From: an uncultured Verrucomicrobiota bacterium
GTDB lineage: Bacteria; Verrucomicrobiota; Verrucomicrobiia; Opitutales; Opitutaceae
Assembly: GCA_903876795.1 (NCBI GenBank)
Contig: CAIRBK010000008.1
Span: forward strand, 1 to 64,000
Direction: 5' to 3'
DNA: 64,000 nucleotides
This document shows positions 8,102 through 17,286 of the stretch, piece after piece; the stretch's first letter is position 1; the number at the start of each line of letters is the position of its first letter. The translations under genes and the position numbers were made by a program. The notes under the pieces were generated by a model. The model was given only the letters and a program-made list of their open reading frames with translations, ran no database searches and was not told the DNA's origin.

Positions 8102-8129
8102 CAGCCCTTCGACCTTCGTCATTCTTTCC

Positions 8130-8894
8130 ATGCCCGCACACCCCACCGCAGAACAACGCGCCGCCACCCGTGTACGTCCCGCCCGCTCGCCGGTGATGTT
8201 TCAATCGTGGCACCACTTGCTGTTCCTCCACTGGGCGTGGGACCCAGCCGCGATCCAGGCCACGCTGCCCGAAGGCCTTCATGTGGATACGCACAACGAC
8301 CGGGCCTACCTTGGCGTCGTTCCCTTTTGGATGGACGCGGTGCGCCCCCGCTTCTGCCCGCCGGTGCCCGGCCTCTCGTGGTTTTTGGAGCTGAATCTCC
8401 GCACCTACGTCCACACCGCCGACGGCACACCCGGCGTGTGGTTCTACTCGCTCGACTGCAACCAACCCGTCGCCGTCCAGATCGCCCGCACGCTCTTTTC
8501 CCTCCCCTACGTCCACGCCCGCCAAACCGGCGTGCGTCCCGATGCCCACCCCGAGGGCCTCGCCAACTTCACTTCGCAACGCCAGTCGGATTCTTCGCGC
8601 AACCACTTCACTTACTCGGGCTCCACGCCGCCGGCCCTCGCCGAGCCAGGCACACTCGAATTCTTCCTCGCCGAACGCTACCTGCTCTTCAGCCGCTCGC
8701 GCCGCACCGGCTGCCTTTACGAAGGCCGCGTCTGGCACACGCCTTACCGGCTCTCGCCGGCTCGCGTGACCCGCGCCGAAACCTCGCTTTTCGTCGACAA
8801 CGGCTTCCCCTCGCCCGACCGCCCCGCCGACCACGCCATCGTTTCACCCGGCGTGGATGTCTCCATCTACGGCCTGCAACGCCTCCACGCATGA
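8130..8894 (+). CDS. DUF2071 family protein (YqjF-like)
   Basis: 254 residues. The core (MFQSWHHLLFLHW, then LPEGLHVDTHNDRAYLGVVPFWM, ELNLRTYV and GVWFYSLDC) is typical of DUF2071, a soluble family related to acetoacetate decarboxylase-like folds and of unknown biochemical role. The start MPAHPTAEQRAATRV leaves a 22-residue lead before the conserved core; a later ATG at the MFQSWHH segment is a possible alternative. Its stop overlaps the TonB receptor start as ATGA at 8891-8894, so the two are probably translated together, an unusual partnership. Confidence 0.82.
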   Translation: MPAHPTAEQRAATRVRPARSPVMFQSWHHLLFLHWAWDPAAIQATLPEGLHVDTHNDRAYLGVVPFWMDAVRPRFCPPVPGLSWFLELNLRTYVHTADGTPGVWFYSLDCNQPVAVQIARTLFSLPYVHARQTGVRPDAHPEGLANFTSQRQSDSSRNHFTYSGSTPPALAEPGTLEFFLAERYLLFSRSRRTGCLYEGRVWHTPYRLSPARVTRAETSLFVDNGFPSPDRPADHAIVSPGVDVSIYGLQRLHA

Positions 8895-10912
8895 CCCGCA
8901 CCGTCCTCGGCAGCCTGCTTGTCTTGACCGCAGTCCTGCACGCGGACGAACCACCCGTCACCCTCGCCCCGGTCGTCGTCACCGCCACCCGCAGTGCGCA
9001 ACCCGCCGACCAGTTGCCCGTCGCCATCACGGTATTCACCGCTGAAGACCTTCGCGCCTCGCCTTCGCTCGCCATCGACGACGCCCTGCGCTCCGAGCCC
9101 GCCTTCAGCCTGTTCCGCCGCACCGGCAGTCTCACCGCCAACCCCACCGCCCAGGGCGTCTCCCTGCGCGGACTCGGCCCGAGCGGCGCCAGTCGGTCAC
9201 TCGTCCTACTCGACGGTGTTCCGCTCAACGATCCCTTCGGCGGCTGGGTCGCCTGGACCAAGCTTCCCAAACTCTCGCTCGCAGGCGCCGAGATCGTCCG
9301 CGGCGGCGGCTCCGGCGCGTGGGGCAACGCCGCTCTTGGCGGCACCGTGCAGCTATTCTCCGGTCCGCCGTCCGGCAACCGCGCGACCGCCGAGGCGCTC
9401 GTCGGTGATTTTAAAACCCGCAGCGGCGAAGTTTCCGTCGCGCGCTCGACCGACGACGACCGCCTTAGCCTCACCGTGAACGCAGCCGCCTTCGCCACCG
9501 ACGGCGTTTACCTCATCCGCAATCCCGGCGCCATAGACCGCCGCGCCGCTCTCGATTACCAACGCGCCCAGGCTTCCGTTCGTACCGCCCTCAACCCCTC
9601 GCTCGATCTCATCGTCACCACCCGTCTCTACACCGAAGATCGCGGCAACGGCACCCCGCTTCAGCGCAACGCCTCCGACGAACGCTTCGTCTCCGCCGCG
9701 CTGAACGGCTCCCAAACCGACGGCTTCACCTGGTCCGCCATCATCTACGCACAGGATCAATCTTTCGCATCCTTCTTCTCCACGGTAAACGCCGCCCGCA
9801 CCGCCGAGACACCCGCCAACGACCAATACGAAGTCCCCGCCAACGCCGCCGGCGCCGCCTTTACCGCGACTTGGGGCGCACCCACCGACGACGCCATCAC
9901 CACCCTCGGCCTCGACGCCCGTCGAGTCGAAGGCGAGACCCGCGAGAAATTCAACTTCACCGCCGGCCCTTTCGACCGACGCGCCGGCGGGGAGCAGGCG
10001 TTCACCGGACTCTTCGCGCGCCACGACCGCCTCGTCCTTGCCGGCCTGCGCCTCTCCGGCGGCGCGCGCATCGACACCTGGCAAAACGACGGCGGCTTCC
10101 GTCGCGAAACCGGCCCCGTGCCGCTCGACCAGCATTTCGCCGATCGTGACGGCATCGAGTTCAGCCCCAGCCTCGGCCTCGTCTGGACTGCGGCGCCCGC
10201 CGTCCGCGCCCGCGCCGCCGCCTACCAGGCGTTTCGCGTGCCCACGCTCAACGAATACCACCGTCCCTTCCGGGTCGGCTCCGTCACCACCAACGCCAAC
10301 CCTGACCTCGCACCCGAAACGCTCACCGGCTTCGAGACCGGCCTCGACTTCGGCCGCAAGGGCTCTCCCCTCGGTGCATCGTTGACCGCCTTTGCCAACG
10401 ATCTCCACGACGCCGTGACCAACGTCACCGTTGCGGCCAACACCCGCGAACGCCGCAACCTCGACCGCGTGCGCGTGCAAGGCCTCGAAGCCTCCGCTCA
10501 CGCCCGCCCTCACCGCACGCTCACACTCGAGGCCGCCTACCTCTTCACCGACGCCCGCGTGACCGAGCCGGGCCCCGCCGCTCCCGCCTCGCTCGACGGC
10601 AACCGCATCGCCCAAGTACCCCGGCATACGCTTGCGGCCTCCGCCACCTGGGAAGCCCCCGCCGCATTCCGTGTCACCGCGCGCGCCCGCTGGTTTTCCC
10701 TGCAATACGAGGACGACGAAAACACCCTCCGGCTCGCGCCCGACGCGACCGTGGACCTCGGCGTCTCGCGCCGCCTCGCCCGCCATTGGGAGGTGTTTTT
10801 CGCCGTGGAAAACGCCTTCGACGCCGAAGTGGAAACCGGCCGCACGACCGCCGGCGTGGTCAGCGCAGCCCCGCCCCGCTGGTCCCGCGCGGGCCTCCGC
10901 TACGATTGGTAG
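8891..10912 (+). CDS. TonB-dependent outer-membrane receptor
   Basis: 673 residues. A signal peptide (MTRTVLGSLLVLTAVLHA) is followed by a TonB-box-like VVVTATR, the plug domain (SLRGLGPSGASRSLVLLDGV) and a 22-strand-type barrel rich in aromatic residues. The protein ends in Tyr-Asp-Trp (LRYDW), as expected for barrel insertion by BAM. It imports a metal chelate, corrinoid or carbohydrate using TonB energy; its size and plug resemble BtuB/CirA types but the ligand cannot be told. I chose the ATG that overlaps the DUF2071 stop. The same frame is open back to 8207, over the neighbouring gene, which is spurious. Confidence 0.88.
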   Translation: MTRTVLGSLLVLTAVLHADEPPVTLAPVVVTATRSAQPADQLPVAITVFTAEDLRASPSLAIDDALRSEPAFSLFRRTGSLTANPTAQGVSLRGLGPSGASRSLVLLDGVPLNDPFGGWVAWTKLPKLSLAGAEIVRGGGSGAWGNAALGGTVQLFSGPPSGNRATAEALVGDFKTRSGEVSVARSTDDDRLSLTVNAAAFATDGVYLIRNPGAIDRRAALDYQRAQASVRTALNPSLDLIVTTRLYTEDRGNGTPLQRNASDERFVSAALNGSQTDGFTWSAIIYAQDQSFASFFSTVNAARTAETPANDQYEVPANAAGAAFTATWGAPTDDAITTLGLDARRVEGETREKFNFTAGPFDRRAGGEQAFTGLFARHDRLVLAGLRLSGGARIDTWQNDGGFRRETGPVPLDQHFADRDGIEFSPSLGLVWTAAPAVRARAAAYQAFRVPTLNEYHRPFRVGSVTTNANPDLAPETLTGFETGLDFGRKGSPLGASLTAFANDLHDAVTNVTVAANTRERRNLDRVRVQGLEASAHARPHRTLTLEAAYLFTDARVTEPGPAAPASLDGNRIAQVPRHTLAASATWEAPAAFRVTARARWFSLQYEDDENTLRLAPDATVDLGVSRRLARHWEVFFAVENAFDAEVETGRTTAGVVSAAPPRWSRAGLRYDW

Positions 10913-10972
10913 GCGTGCCGCTTCGGACGTTTCCCTTTGCCAGTGCGGCGCGCGTGGCTTTGCGTGACTCCC

Positions 10973-11281
10973 ATGTATGAATTCCCCCTCACCGGCGCGC
11001 AGAAAAAATTTCTCCGCGGCGTCGGCCAGACCCTCGATGCCTCCGTCAACGTCGGCAAAAGCGGCCTCACACCCGAGTTCTACAAGGAACTCCAAAAACA
11101 CCTCAACGCCCGCGAACTGATCAAACTCCGCTTCGTCGCCGCAGACCGCGACGAGCGCGCCTCACTCGCCGAACAAATCGCCGACGAGGGCCGTTGCGTC
11201 TTTGTGAGCTCCGTCGGCGCGACCGCCTTGTTCTACCGCCAAAACCCCGACCCCGCGCGCCGCGTCATCGAACTGACCTGA
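10973..11281 (+). CDS. yhbY: YhbY family CRM-domain RNA-binding protein
   Basis: 102 residues, almost entirely one CRM (CRS1-YhbY) domain. It has LTGAQKKFLRGVGQTL, the GxxG-like loop region NVGKSGLTPEF, ELIKLRFV and the final VGATALFYR. YhbY associates with pre-50S ribosomal particles. The start MYEFPLTG matches family members; the extra upstream frame from 10937 is not conserved. The ribosome-assembly GTPase RsgA follows on the same strand, so the two may form a ribosome-maturation pair. Confidence 0.9.
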   Translation: MYEFPLTGAQKKFLRGVGQTLDASVNVGKSGLTPEFYKELQKHLNARELIKLRFVAADRDERASLAEQIADEGRCVFVSSVGATALFYRQNPDPARRVIELT

Positions 11282-11322
11282 TCCGCAGCCGCGCACGTCG
11301 TCTTCCTTGAGACATCTGGGCC

Positions 11323-11344
11323 CGTTCGTATCATCCGTGGTTAA
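11323..11344. repeat. Short intergenic phrase, family 3, copy i
   Basis: GTTCGTATCATCCGTGGTTA resembles segments at 46810-46838 and 60449-60472 that end in (G)CGGTTA(A)C. All three lie just before a gene start. It could be a degenerate dispersed repeat; similarity is limited to about 20 nt. Confidence 0.3.
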
Positions 11345-11362
11345 CCCCGTCCGCCCGCTCCG

Positions 11363-12466
11363 ATGAACATCGTCCTCCACTCCTTTGGTTGGGACGACGC
11401 CTGGGCTGCGGCTTTCGCCCCGCACGCCGCCGTCGGCCACGAGCCGGCGCGTGTGGTCGTCGAATTGCGTCGTCATTTTTACGCGGTGCAGACCGCGTCA
11501 GGCGAGGTGCTGGGCGAGCTCACCGGCAAGTTCCACCATGCCGCCGCCCGCGATGCCCAGTCCTATCCTGCCGTCGGCGACTGGGTCGCCGTGCAGGTTT
11601 CCGCCGATCGCGCCCGCGCGCAGATCCATGCCTTGCTCCCGCGCCGCTCGCGCTTCTCCCGCCAGGCCGCCGGTGAACGCCAGGTAGAGCAGATCGTGGC
11701 CGCCAACATCGACACCGTCTTCCTCGTCAGCGGTCTCGACGCCAATTACAACGCCAAGCGCATCCAGCGCTTCTTCGTGGCCGCCCGCGACAGCGGCGCG
11801 CAACCCGTCATCATCCTCAACAAAAGCGACCTCTGCGCAGACCCCGAGGCGGTGCGCGCCGAGATCGAGCAGATCGTGCCCGGCATCCCCGTCGCCATCA
11901 CCAGCACCCACACCCGCAAAGGCCTGAAAAATCTCGTCGAGACCTACGCGTTGCCGGGCCGCACGCTGGCCTTCGTAGGCTCCTCCGGCGCCGGCAAGTC
12001 CACCCTCATCAACCGCCTGCTCAAAGACGCCGAAGCCATGCCCACCGGCGAGGTGCGCGAAAAAGACAGCAAGGGCCGCCACACCACCACCCGCCGCGAG
12101 CTCACCCAGACGCCCGCCGGCGCGCTGGTGATCGACACGCCTGGCATGAGGGAATTCCAGCTCTGGGATGCAAAGGAAGCCGTTGAGGACGCCTATCCCG
12201 ACATCCTGGAAATCGCCGCGCGCTGCCGTTTCAGCCGTTGCACGCACCTCACCGAACCGGGTTGCGCCATCCGGGCCGCGCTCGATACGGGCGCCATCGC
12301 CGGCGAGCGCCTCGACAGTTATTTCAAACTCAAGGCCGAGCAGGCCGCAAAATCGCCTACCCTGCGCAAACCCTCGGCCGTCGCCAGCAAGCCGGGCTGG
12401 CGCAAAAAGGCCGACGAAGCCAACACCCGCCCGTTCCGCCACCGCCATCATCGCGAGGACGAGTGA
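11363..12466 (+). CDS. rsgA: Small-subunit ribosome maturation GTPase RsgA
   Basis: 367 residues. An OB-like N-terminal domain precedes a circularly permuted GTPase domain: NKSDL (G4) comes before the P-loop GSSGAGKS (206-213) and DTPGMRE (G3). The C-terminal zinc finger uses Cys/His in CRFSRCTHLTEPGCAI. RsgA releases or checks factors on the maturing 30S decoding centre. The tail (RKPSAVASKPGWRKKADE and a His-rich end) is basic, as in many homologues. It lies 81 nt after yhbY and converges on gmk. Confidence 0.95.
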   Translation: MNIVLHSFGWDDAWAAAFAPHAAVGHEPARVVVELRRHFYAVQTASGEVLGELTGKFHHAAARDAQSYPAVGDWVAVQVSADRARAQIHALLPRRSRFSRQAAGERQVEQIVAANIDTVFLVSGLDANYNAKRIQRFFVAARDSGAQPVIILNKSDLCADPEAVRAEIEQIVPGIPVAITSTHTRKGLKNLVETYALPGRTLAFVGSSGAGKSTLINRLLKDAEAMPTGEVREKDSKGRHTTTRRELTQTPAGALVIDTPGMREFQLWDAKEAVEDAYPDILEIAARCRFSRCTHLTEPGCAIRAALDTGAIAGERLDSYFKLKAEQAAKSPTLRKPSAVASKPGWRKKADEANTRPFRHRHHREDE

Positions 12467-12493
12467 ACGGCGCGAGACTCCCGGCGTTTCCCA

Positions 12494-13084
12494 TCAGCCG
12501 GCCGCCCGCGCCTGCACTTCTCGCCAGATGCCAAGGAGCGCCTGGAAATCGGCCTCGCGATCGGTGCTGCTGACCACAAAGTCGAACTTGCCGATCTCCA
12601 GCAGCTCTCGCTCGGCCGTCTCCATGCGATGCGCGATCTCCGCGTCGCTCTCGCCGCGCCCCGTCAGCCGCGCGCGCAACTCCGGGATCGGCACGTTGAT
12701 GAACACCGTGCCCATGCGTTTCGCCAGCAGCGGATTCGTCTGCGCGGCCTTGCGGAAATTCTGCACGCCTTGCACGTCCACGTTGATGATCAGGCTGCGG
12801 CCGGCGGCCAGCGGATCGAGCACCGACGAGGCCAGCGTGCCGTAGCGGTTGCCGGTCTTATGGACCCAGGCCCACTCGAGAAACGCGCCGGATTCTACCT
12901 TGGCGTCGAACTCTTCCCGGGAGAAAAAGTGGTAGTGTACGCCGTTGACCTCGCCGGGGCGCGGCGCTCGCGTGGTGGTGGTGACGATGCGCGCAAAGCC
13001 CGGCACTTCGGCGACCATGCGTTCGCACAGGGTCGTTTTTCCAGAGCCGGCCGGACCGGCGAGAACAAGCAGCACGGGCGTCAT
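12494..13084 (-). CDS. gmk: Guanylate kinase
   Basis: Phosphorylates GMP to GDP with ATP in nucleotide synthesis. The 196-residue protein has the P-loop GPAGSGKTTL near the N-terminus, the GMP-binding segment TRAPRPGEVNGVHYHF and ESGAFLEWAWVHKTGNRYGT, all standard for Gmk. The length is normal. It is the last gene of a minus-strand run after miaB and a membrane protein, with 15 nt to the gene upstream. The end of rsgA is 27 nt beyond its stop, in convergent orientation. Confidence 0.95.
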   Translation of the reverse strand: MTPVLLVLAGPAGSGKTTLCERMVAEVPGFARIVTTTTRAPRPGEVNGVHYHFFSREEFDAKVESGAFLEWAWVHKTGNRYGTLASSVLDPLAAGRSLIINVDVQGVQNFRKAAQTNPLLAKRMGTVFINVPIPELRARLTGRGESDAEIAHRMETAERELLEIGKFDFVVSSTDREADFQALLGIWREVQARAAG

Positions 13085-13099
13085 GTCGCGTAAAAAAGG

Positions 13100-13645
13100 T
13101 TAGTAAGTGAAGGAAACGCCGGCCAGCAGCAGACCGTACGCGGCCAACACGCCGCCCAACACCCGCGAGCGGCCCGGCGTGCGGTAGAGCCATTCGAAAA
13201 AATCGCGCAACCGGAACGGCGACGCCGCCAGATAAATCGCCGCCGCGATCGCGACGTAGAGCACCGAGACGAGAAACAGGCGCTGCGGGAGTTCATACCG
13301 ACCGTAGGCCGTCATCAGCAGCGGCCAGGAACCCACGAGGATGACCACGCTCAATCCGCGCACCGCAAGAAACTCGGGCAGATAAAAAAACGACGCGACC
13401 GCCAGCGCGCCGAAGATGAACAGAAACGGCTGCGGCGTGGAGAACCCGATGACATCCGCCGCCGACATGCCGGCAACCTGATAGAGGAACCAGGCCGCGC
13501 CGCCGCCAAAGAAAATCACGGTCGCCGCCCGCGAGCGCGGGAACGCCTTGATCATCGAGGTGATGGCGGAGTTGCCCGCGAGAAACAGCGAACCAAGCGC
13601 GAGCAGGATCAGGCCGGTGATGAGAGTGGCTGCAAAAAGGGTCAT
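13100..13645 (-). CDS. Hypothetical polytopic membrane protein
   Basis: 181 residues, mostly hydrophobic, with about five or six membrane segments (for example LFAATLITGLILLALGSLFL and FLVSVLYVAIAAAIYLA). I see no catalytic motif and do not recognise a family. It sits 12 nt after miaB and 15 nt before gmk on the same strand, so it is likely co-transcribed with them. The regular codon use and tight spacing make it a real gene of unknown role. Confidence 0.75.
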   Translation of the reverse strand: MTLFAATLITGLILLALGSLFLAGNSAITSMIKAFPRSRAATVIFFGGGAAWFLYQVAGMSAADVIGFSTPQPFLFIFGALAVASFFYLPEFLAVRGLSVVILVGSWPLLMTAYGRYELPQRLFLVSVLYVAIAAAIYLAASPFRLRDFFEWLYRTPGRSRVLGGVLAAYGLLLAGVSFTY

Positions 13646-13657
13646 GAGGAAAAAGGT

Positions 13658-15049
13658 TTAGACTCCGGCCAACTGGAGCTCTCCGTAGAGCGTGCTCACG
13701 CTGGCCCGCTCGATCTTGAGCGGCACGAGCTGGCCGATGAGGCGTGGATTGGCGTCGAAGATGCACACGCGGTTGCCACGCGTGCGACCGGTGAAGCGCT
13801 TGCCGGTCTTGTCGGGACCCTCGACCAGCACCTCCTCGGCCGTGCCGATCAACTGCGCTGTGCGGCGTTCCGAGTTCTTTCGCAGGATGTCCAGCAACAC
13901 GGCGTTGCGGTGCTCCTTCACCTCGTCGGGGATCTGGTCGCCCATGTCGGCCGCCGGCGTGCCCGTGCGGATGGAATACTTGAAGACGTAGGCCATGTCG
14001 TAATTGCAGGCCTCGAACAGCTCGCGCGTCTGCTCAAACTCTTCCTCGGTCTCGCCGGGGAAACCCACGATGATGTCGGTCGAGAAATACATGTCGGGCC
14101 GCACCGCGCGGAGCGCATCGACGATCTCCTTGTAGCGTTCGCGCGAGTAGGGGCGGTTCATCGCCTTGAGGATGCGGTTGCTGCCGCTCTGCATCGGCAG
14201 GTGCACGTATTCGCAGAGCTTCGGCAGACGTCCGTAAGCCTGCACGAGGTCGTCCTTGAAGCCGCGCGGATGCGGCGAGGTGAAGCGGATGCGCTCGATG
14301 CCGTCGATCTCATGGACGCGCTCGAGCAACTGCACGAAGGGCGATACTCCGTTGGTATGCGTGTAATCACGCCGGCCGTAGCTGGTCACGATCTGGCCGA
14401 GGAGCGTGATTTCCCTCACGCCACGCGCGGCGAGGCCGCGGCACTCGGCCACGATGTCGTCCATGGGACGCGAACGCTCGTCACCGCGGGTTTTGGGGAC
14501 GATGCAGAAGGCGCAATCCATGTTGCAGCCCTGCTGGATCGACACGAAGGCGTTGATCTGGGGAACGAGATCGGCCGCGCCGCCGGCGCCCTCAACGGAC
14601 TCGGGCGCGAGGTGGTCCTTGATGGTGTTCTGCGAACCGGCCTCCTCGGCGATATCGACGATGGTCTCGCCGATGGGCACGCCGGCCTCGCGCGCGGCGC
14701 GGAGGTTGTCCAGATAGTCGGGGACCTGGTGAAATTTCTGCGTGCCGACAATCAGGTCCACGTCGGGCAACTGGTCGAGGAGCGCGGCGCCGCGGTTCTG
14801 CGCCATGCAGCCGAGAATGCCCAGCACGAAGTCGGGGTTCTTTTTCTTTTTGTGGGAAATGTAGCCGGCCTTGCCGATGGCCTTCTGCTCGGCGGCGTCG
14901 CGCACGGAGCAGGTGTTGAGCAGCATGACGTCGCACTCGTCCTCGGAGCCCACGATGCGATAGCCCCGGGCGCGCAACATCGCCGCGACCGCCTCGCTGT
15001 CGCGCTCGTTCATCTGGCACCCGTAGGTTTTGATGTGCACCCGGTTCAT
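13658..15049 (-). CDS. miaB: tRNA-2-methylthio-N6-dimethylallyladenosine synthase
   Basis: Adds a methylthio group to i6A37 of tRNAs reading UNN codons. The 463-residue protein has the N-terminal cluster domain (KTYGCQMNERDSEAV and NTCSVRDAAEQKAIG), the radical SAM motif CNMDCAFC, and a C-terminal TRAM domain (EVLVEGPDKTGKRFTGRTRG). All six cluster Cys are visible. Length and order are normal. The related MtaB and RimO families are less likely given QMNERDSE and the VRDAAEQK segment. First gene of the minus-strand run with the membrane protein and gmk. Confidence 0.93.
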   Translation of the reverse strand: MNRVHIKTYGCQMNERDSEAVAAMLRARGYRIVGSEDECDVMLLNTCSVRDAAEQKAIGKAGYISHKKKKNPDFVLGILGCMAQNRGAALLDQLPDVDLIVGTQKFHQVPDYLDNLRAAREAGVPIGETIVDIAEEAGSQNTIKDHLAPESVEGAGGAADLVPQINAFVSIQQGCNMDCAFCIVPKTRGDERSRPMDDIVAECRGLAARGVREITLLGQIVTSYGRRDYTHTNGVSPFVQLLERVHEIDGIERIRFTSPHPRGFKDDLVQAYGRLPKLCEYVHLPMQSGSNRILKAMNRPYSRERYKEIVDALRAVRPDMYFSTDIIVGFPGETEEEFEQTRELFEACNYDMAYVFKYSIRTGTPAADMGDQIPDEVKEHRNAVLLDILRKNSERRTAQLIGTAEEVLVEGPDKTGKRFTGRTRGNRVCIFDANPRLIGQLVPLKIERASVSTLYGELQLAGV

Positions 15050-15203
15050 TTCGCCGAAAGGTGAGTAGGTAATCGCATCGGCAGGAGGGTCAAACGGTAA
15101 AGCACCCCCGACGGGTTGGCGGAGACAACCATTCGTCCGGTCAAAAAACCGTTCGTTGTGATCCGGGGGCGCGACTCGTCCGACTCAGGCAAAGTGACGG
15201 CGC

Positions 15204-16115
15204 ATGAAAACAACCGTTCACACCACAGCCTTCGCGGCCTTGTTCACCGTCAGCCTGCTCACGACCGCCCGCGCCGCCGACGCGCAGCCGGATCCGTTTA
15301 AACTCAACCTGCCCGGCTTTTCCACGCACGCCGGATTCTCAACCACGGGTAAATCCAACCTGAAGGCAGGCGGCAGCGTAAGCTCCACCACTTACGACTT
15401 TGGCGTGTCGCAGGCGATTCCGTTCGGGGAAAAGGCCTCGTTCGATCTCGGCCTGAACTACGGCGAGACTTCGCTCGACCAGTCCAAGCCCAATGCCCGC
15501 ACACCGCTCCCGAAGGAGCTGCGCAGCATTTCCCTGGATTTGGGTTATTCGCAGGAGATCGACGACACTTGGTCTCTCGCCGCCGGCATCGGCACTGGCG
15601 TGCACTCCGCCGGTCGCAGTTTTTCCAGCAAGGGCTTCGGCGTGGATGGCTACGCGTTGGCTACGTATAACTACTCCCCCAATCTCTCGTTTTCCGGAGG
15701 CCTGGGTTTCAGCTCACTCGACAAAAACCTGATAGGGCCTGCCTTCGGCGTGAACTGGACGATCAACGAACAATGGAGCGCATCCGTCGGCTACCCAACG
15801 ACTGCGATCACTTACACGTTGTCCGAAACCTGGCAGTTCTCCCTCGTGGCCGATGGCGTGGGCGGCAGCTACTACGTCGAAAAAGATCCTCAGCCGGGTG
15901 CGACCGGCCGGCCTTCGCTGAAAGGCTCCAAGCTCGACTATAGCGAAACGCGCCTCGGTCTCTCGGTGAACTATCAAGTATCGCCATCTGTCGGCGTGAC
16001 TCTCGCCTCCGGCTTGGTCGTCGATCAGCAGTTCGAATATCATGACCCCAAATACAAGGTGAAGTCCGACGCCGGAACCGGCTATGTCTCGCTTGCCGTC
16101 AACGTCGCGTTTTAA
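15204..16115 (+). CDS. Secreted beta-barrel protein, probably outer membrane
   Basis: 303 residues beginning with a signal peptide (MKTTVHTTAFAALFTVSLLT, cleavage after ARAADA or nearby). The mature part alternates polar and hydrophobic residues in about a dozen strands separated by short turns (FDLGLNYGETS, SLAAGIGTGVHSAG, GYVSLAVNVAF) and ends in Phe, the usual signal for outer-membrane insertion. I do not recognise a named family. It stands just ahead of the ABC exporter operon and may share its function, but a 36-bp gap and a different fold leave this open. Confidence 0.7.
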   Translation: MKTTVHTTAFAALFTVSLLTTARAADAQPDPFKLNLPGFSTHAGFSTTGKSNLKAGGSVSSTTYDFGVSQAIPFGEKASFDLGLNYGETSLDQSKPNARTPLPKELRSISLDLGYSQEIDDTWSLAAGIGTGVHSAGRSFSSKGFGVDGYALATYNYSPNLSFSGGLGFSSLDKNLIGPAFGVNWTINEQWSASVGYPTTAITYTLSETWQFSLVADGVGGSYYVEKDPQPGATGRPSLKGSKLDYSETRLGLSVNYQVSPSVGVTLASGLVVDQQFEYHDPKYKVKSDAGTGYVSLAVNVAF

Positions 16116-16151
16116 AGACGCGTCGCGCTCCCCAGGCCCGTCCCCCACCCG

Positions 16152-17279
16152 ATGATCTCGCTCGCCCGAATCACCTTGCGCCGCGAATGGAGGCGCTTCG
16201 TTCCAGCGGTGTTCGCCGTCGGCTTCGCCGGACTGTTGATGATCATGCAGCTCGCACTCGCGCTCGGCATTTTCCAGACGGTCTCGGTGACGATCGATCA
16301 CTCCGCCGCCGATATCTGGGTGGGTTACCCCGATACGCCCAGCGTGGATATTGCCCGGCCCATGGCGGCCAAGAACGAGGTTTTCATTCGCGGCCATCCC
16401 GACGTGACAGCAGTCGAGCCGTTCCAGTGGCGCGGCGGCGATGTGCGCCGGGCCGACGGTTCGGCGGCCACCGGTGTGATCATCGGCCTCAACACCCGCG
16501 ATGACGGCATGATGCTGGCGCGAGCCCTCACCGGGGAACAGCGGCGTCTGCTGGACGAGCCCGACACGGTGCTCATCGACGATAGTAATGCTGATAATCT
16601 CGGTGCCAAACTAGGCGGGTGGCTGGAGATTAACGGTAAGCGCGCCAAGGTCGTAGGATTCACCAGTGGCCTGGGCTCGATCGGCGGCCCGAACATCGTG
16701 TGCTCACTCGAAACCGCCCGCATGTTCGATCTGTCCGGCAACGACGAAGAGGTTTCCTTTTACCTCGTTAAACTGCGCGATCCCTCCCGCTCCGAACAGG
16801 TCCGGGCCGAACTCTCGCCCACCGGCCCGACGCGCCATTACCAAGCCTGGACGGCGCACGAATTGTCGCTCCGTTCGCAACTCTACTGGATGCTGGAGAC
16901 GGGCTTGGGCCTGGGGTTGATTTTCTCCGGATTGCTCGGGCTGATCATCGGGGTGGTCATCACCAGCCAGACCCTCAAAGCCGTGATCAATTCCTCCATC
17001 CGGGAATACGCCACGCTGCGCGCCCTCGGGGTGTCGCTCCGCTCGCTGCGCAGCGTCGTCGTGGAGCAGGCCGGCTGGGTCGGCCTGACCGGCGCGGCCA
17101 TCACCCTGGCCGTGGGCGCGGCTCTCGTGCAGATCGGGCGTTCCAACCATGTGCTCATCGTCGCTCCGTGGTGGGCACACGCCGGCACCGCGTTGTTCGT
17201 CATCGTGATCGCCCTGTTATCCGGGCTGCTCGCGTTGCGGGTGCTCACCAAGGCGGAACCGGCCTCCCTCCTTCGTTAA
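16152..17279 (+). CDS. ABC transporter permease, FtsX/DevC-like
   Basis: 375 residues. One N-terminal membrane helix (VPAVFAVGFAGLLMIMQLAL), a large periplasmic domain, then three C-terminal helices with the FtsX pattern (GLIFSGLLGLIIGVVITSQ, REYATLRALG, ALFVIVIALLSGLLALRVL). This is the MacB-like type VII topology that couples ATP hydrolysis in the cytoplasm to movement in the periplasm. DevC of heterocyst glycolipid export is the nearest named type. It is followed 7 nt later by its ATPase and then by an adaptor and an outer-membrane channel, so a full envelope-spanning exporter is encoded. Confidence 0.87.
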   Translation: MISLARITLRREWRRFVPAVFAVGFAGLLMIMQLALALGIFQTVSVTIDHSAADIWVGYPDTPSVDIARPMAAKNEVFIRGHPDVTAVEPFQWRGGDVRRADGSAATGVIIGLNTRDDGMMLARALTGEQRRLLDEPDTVLIDDSNADNLGAKLGGWLEINGKRAKVVGFTSGLGSIGGPNIVCSLETARMFDLSGNDEEVSFYLVKLRDPSRSEQVRAELSPTGPTRHYQAWTAHELSLRSQLYWMLETGLGLGLIFSGLLGLIIGVVITSQTLKAVINSSIREYATLRALGVSLRSLRSVVVEQAGWVGLTGAAITLAVGAALVQIGRSNHVLIVAPWWAHAGTALFVIVIALLSGLLALRVLTKAEPASLLR

Positions 17280-17286
17280 TCCTCCC

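Noticed and set aside
8207-8890. N-terminal extension of the TonB receptor frame over the DUF2071 gene
   Set aside because: The extension is Arg/Pro-rich, has no signal peptide and lies in another frame of a clear gene.
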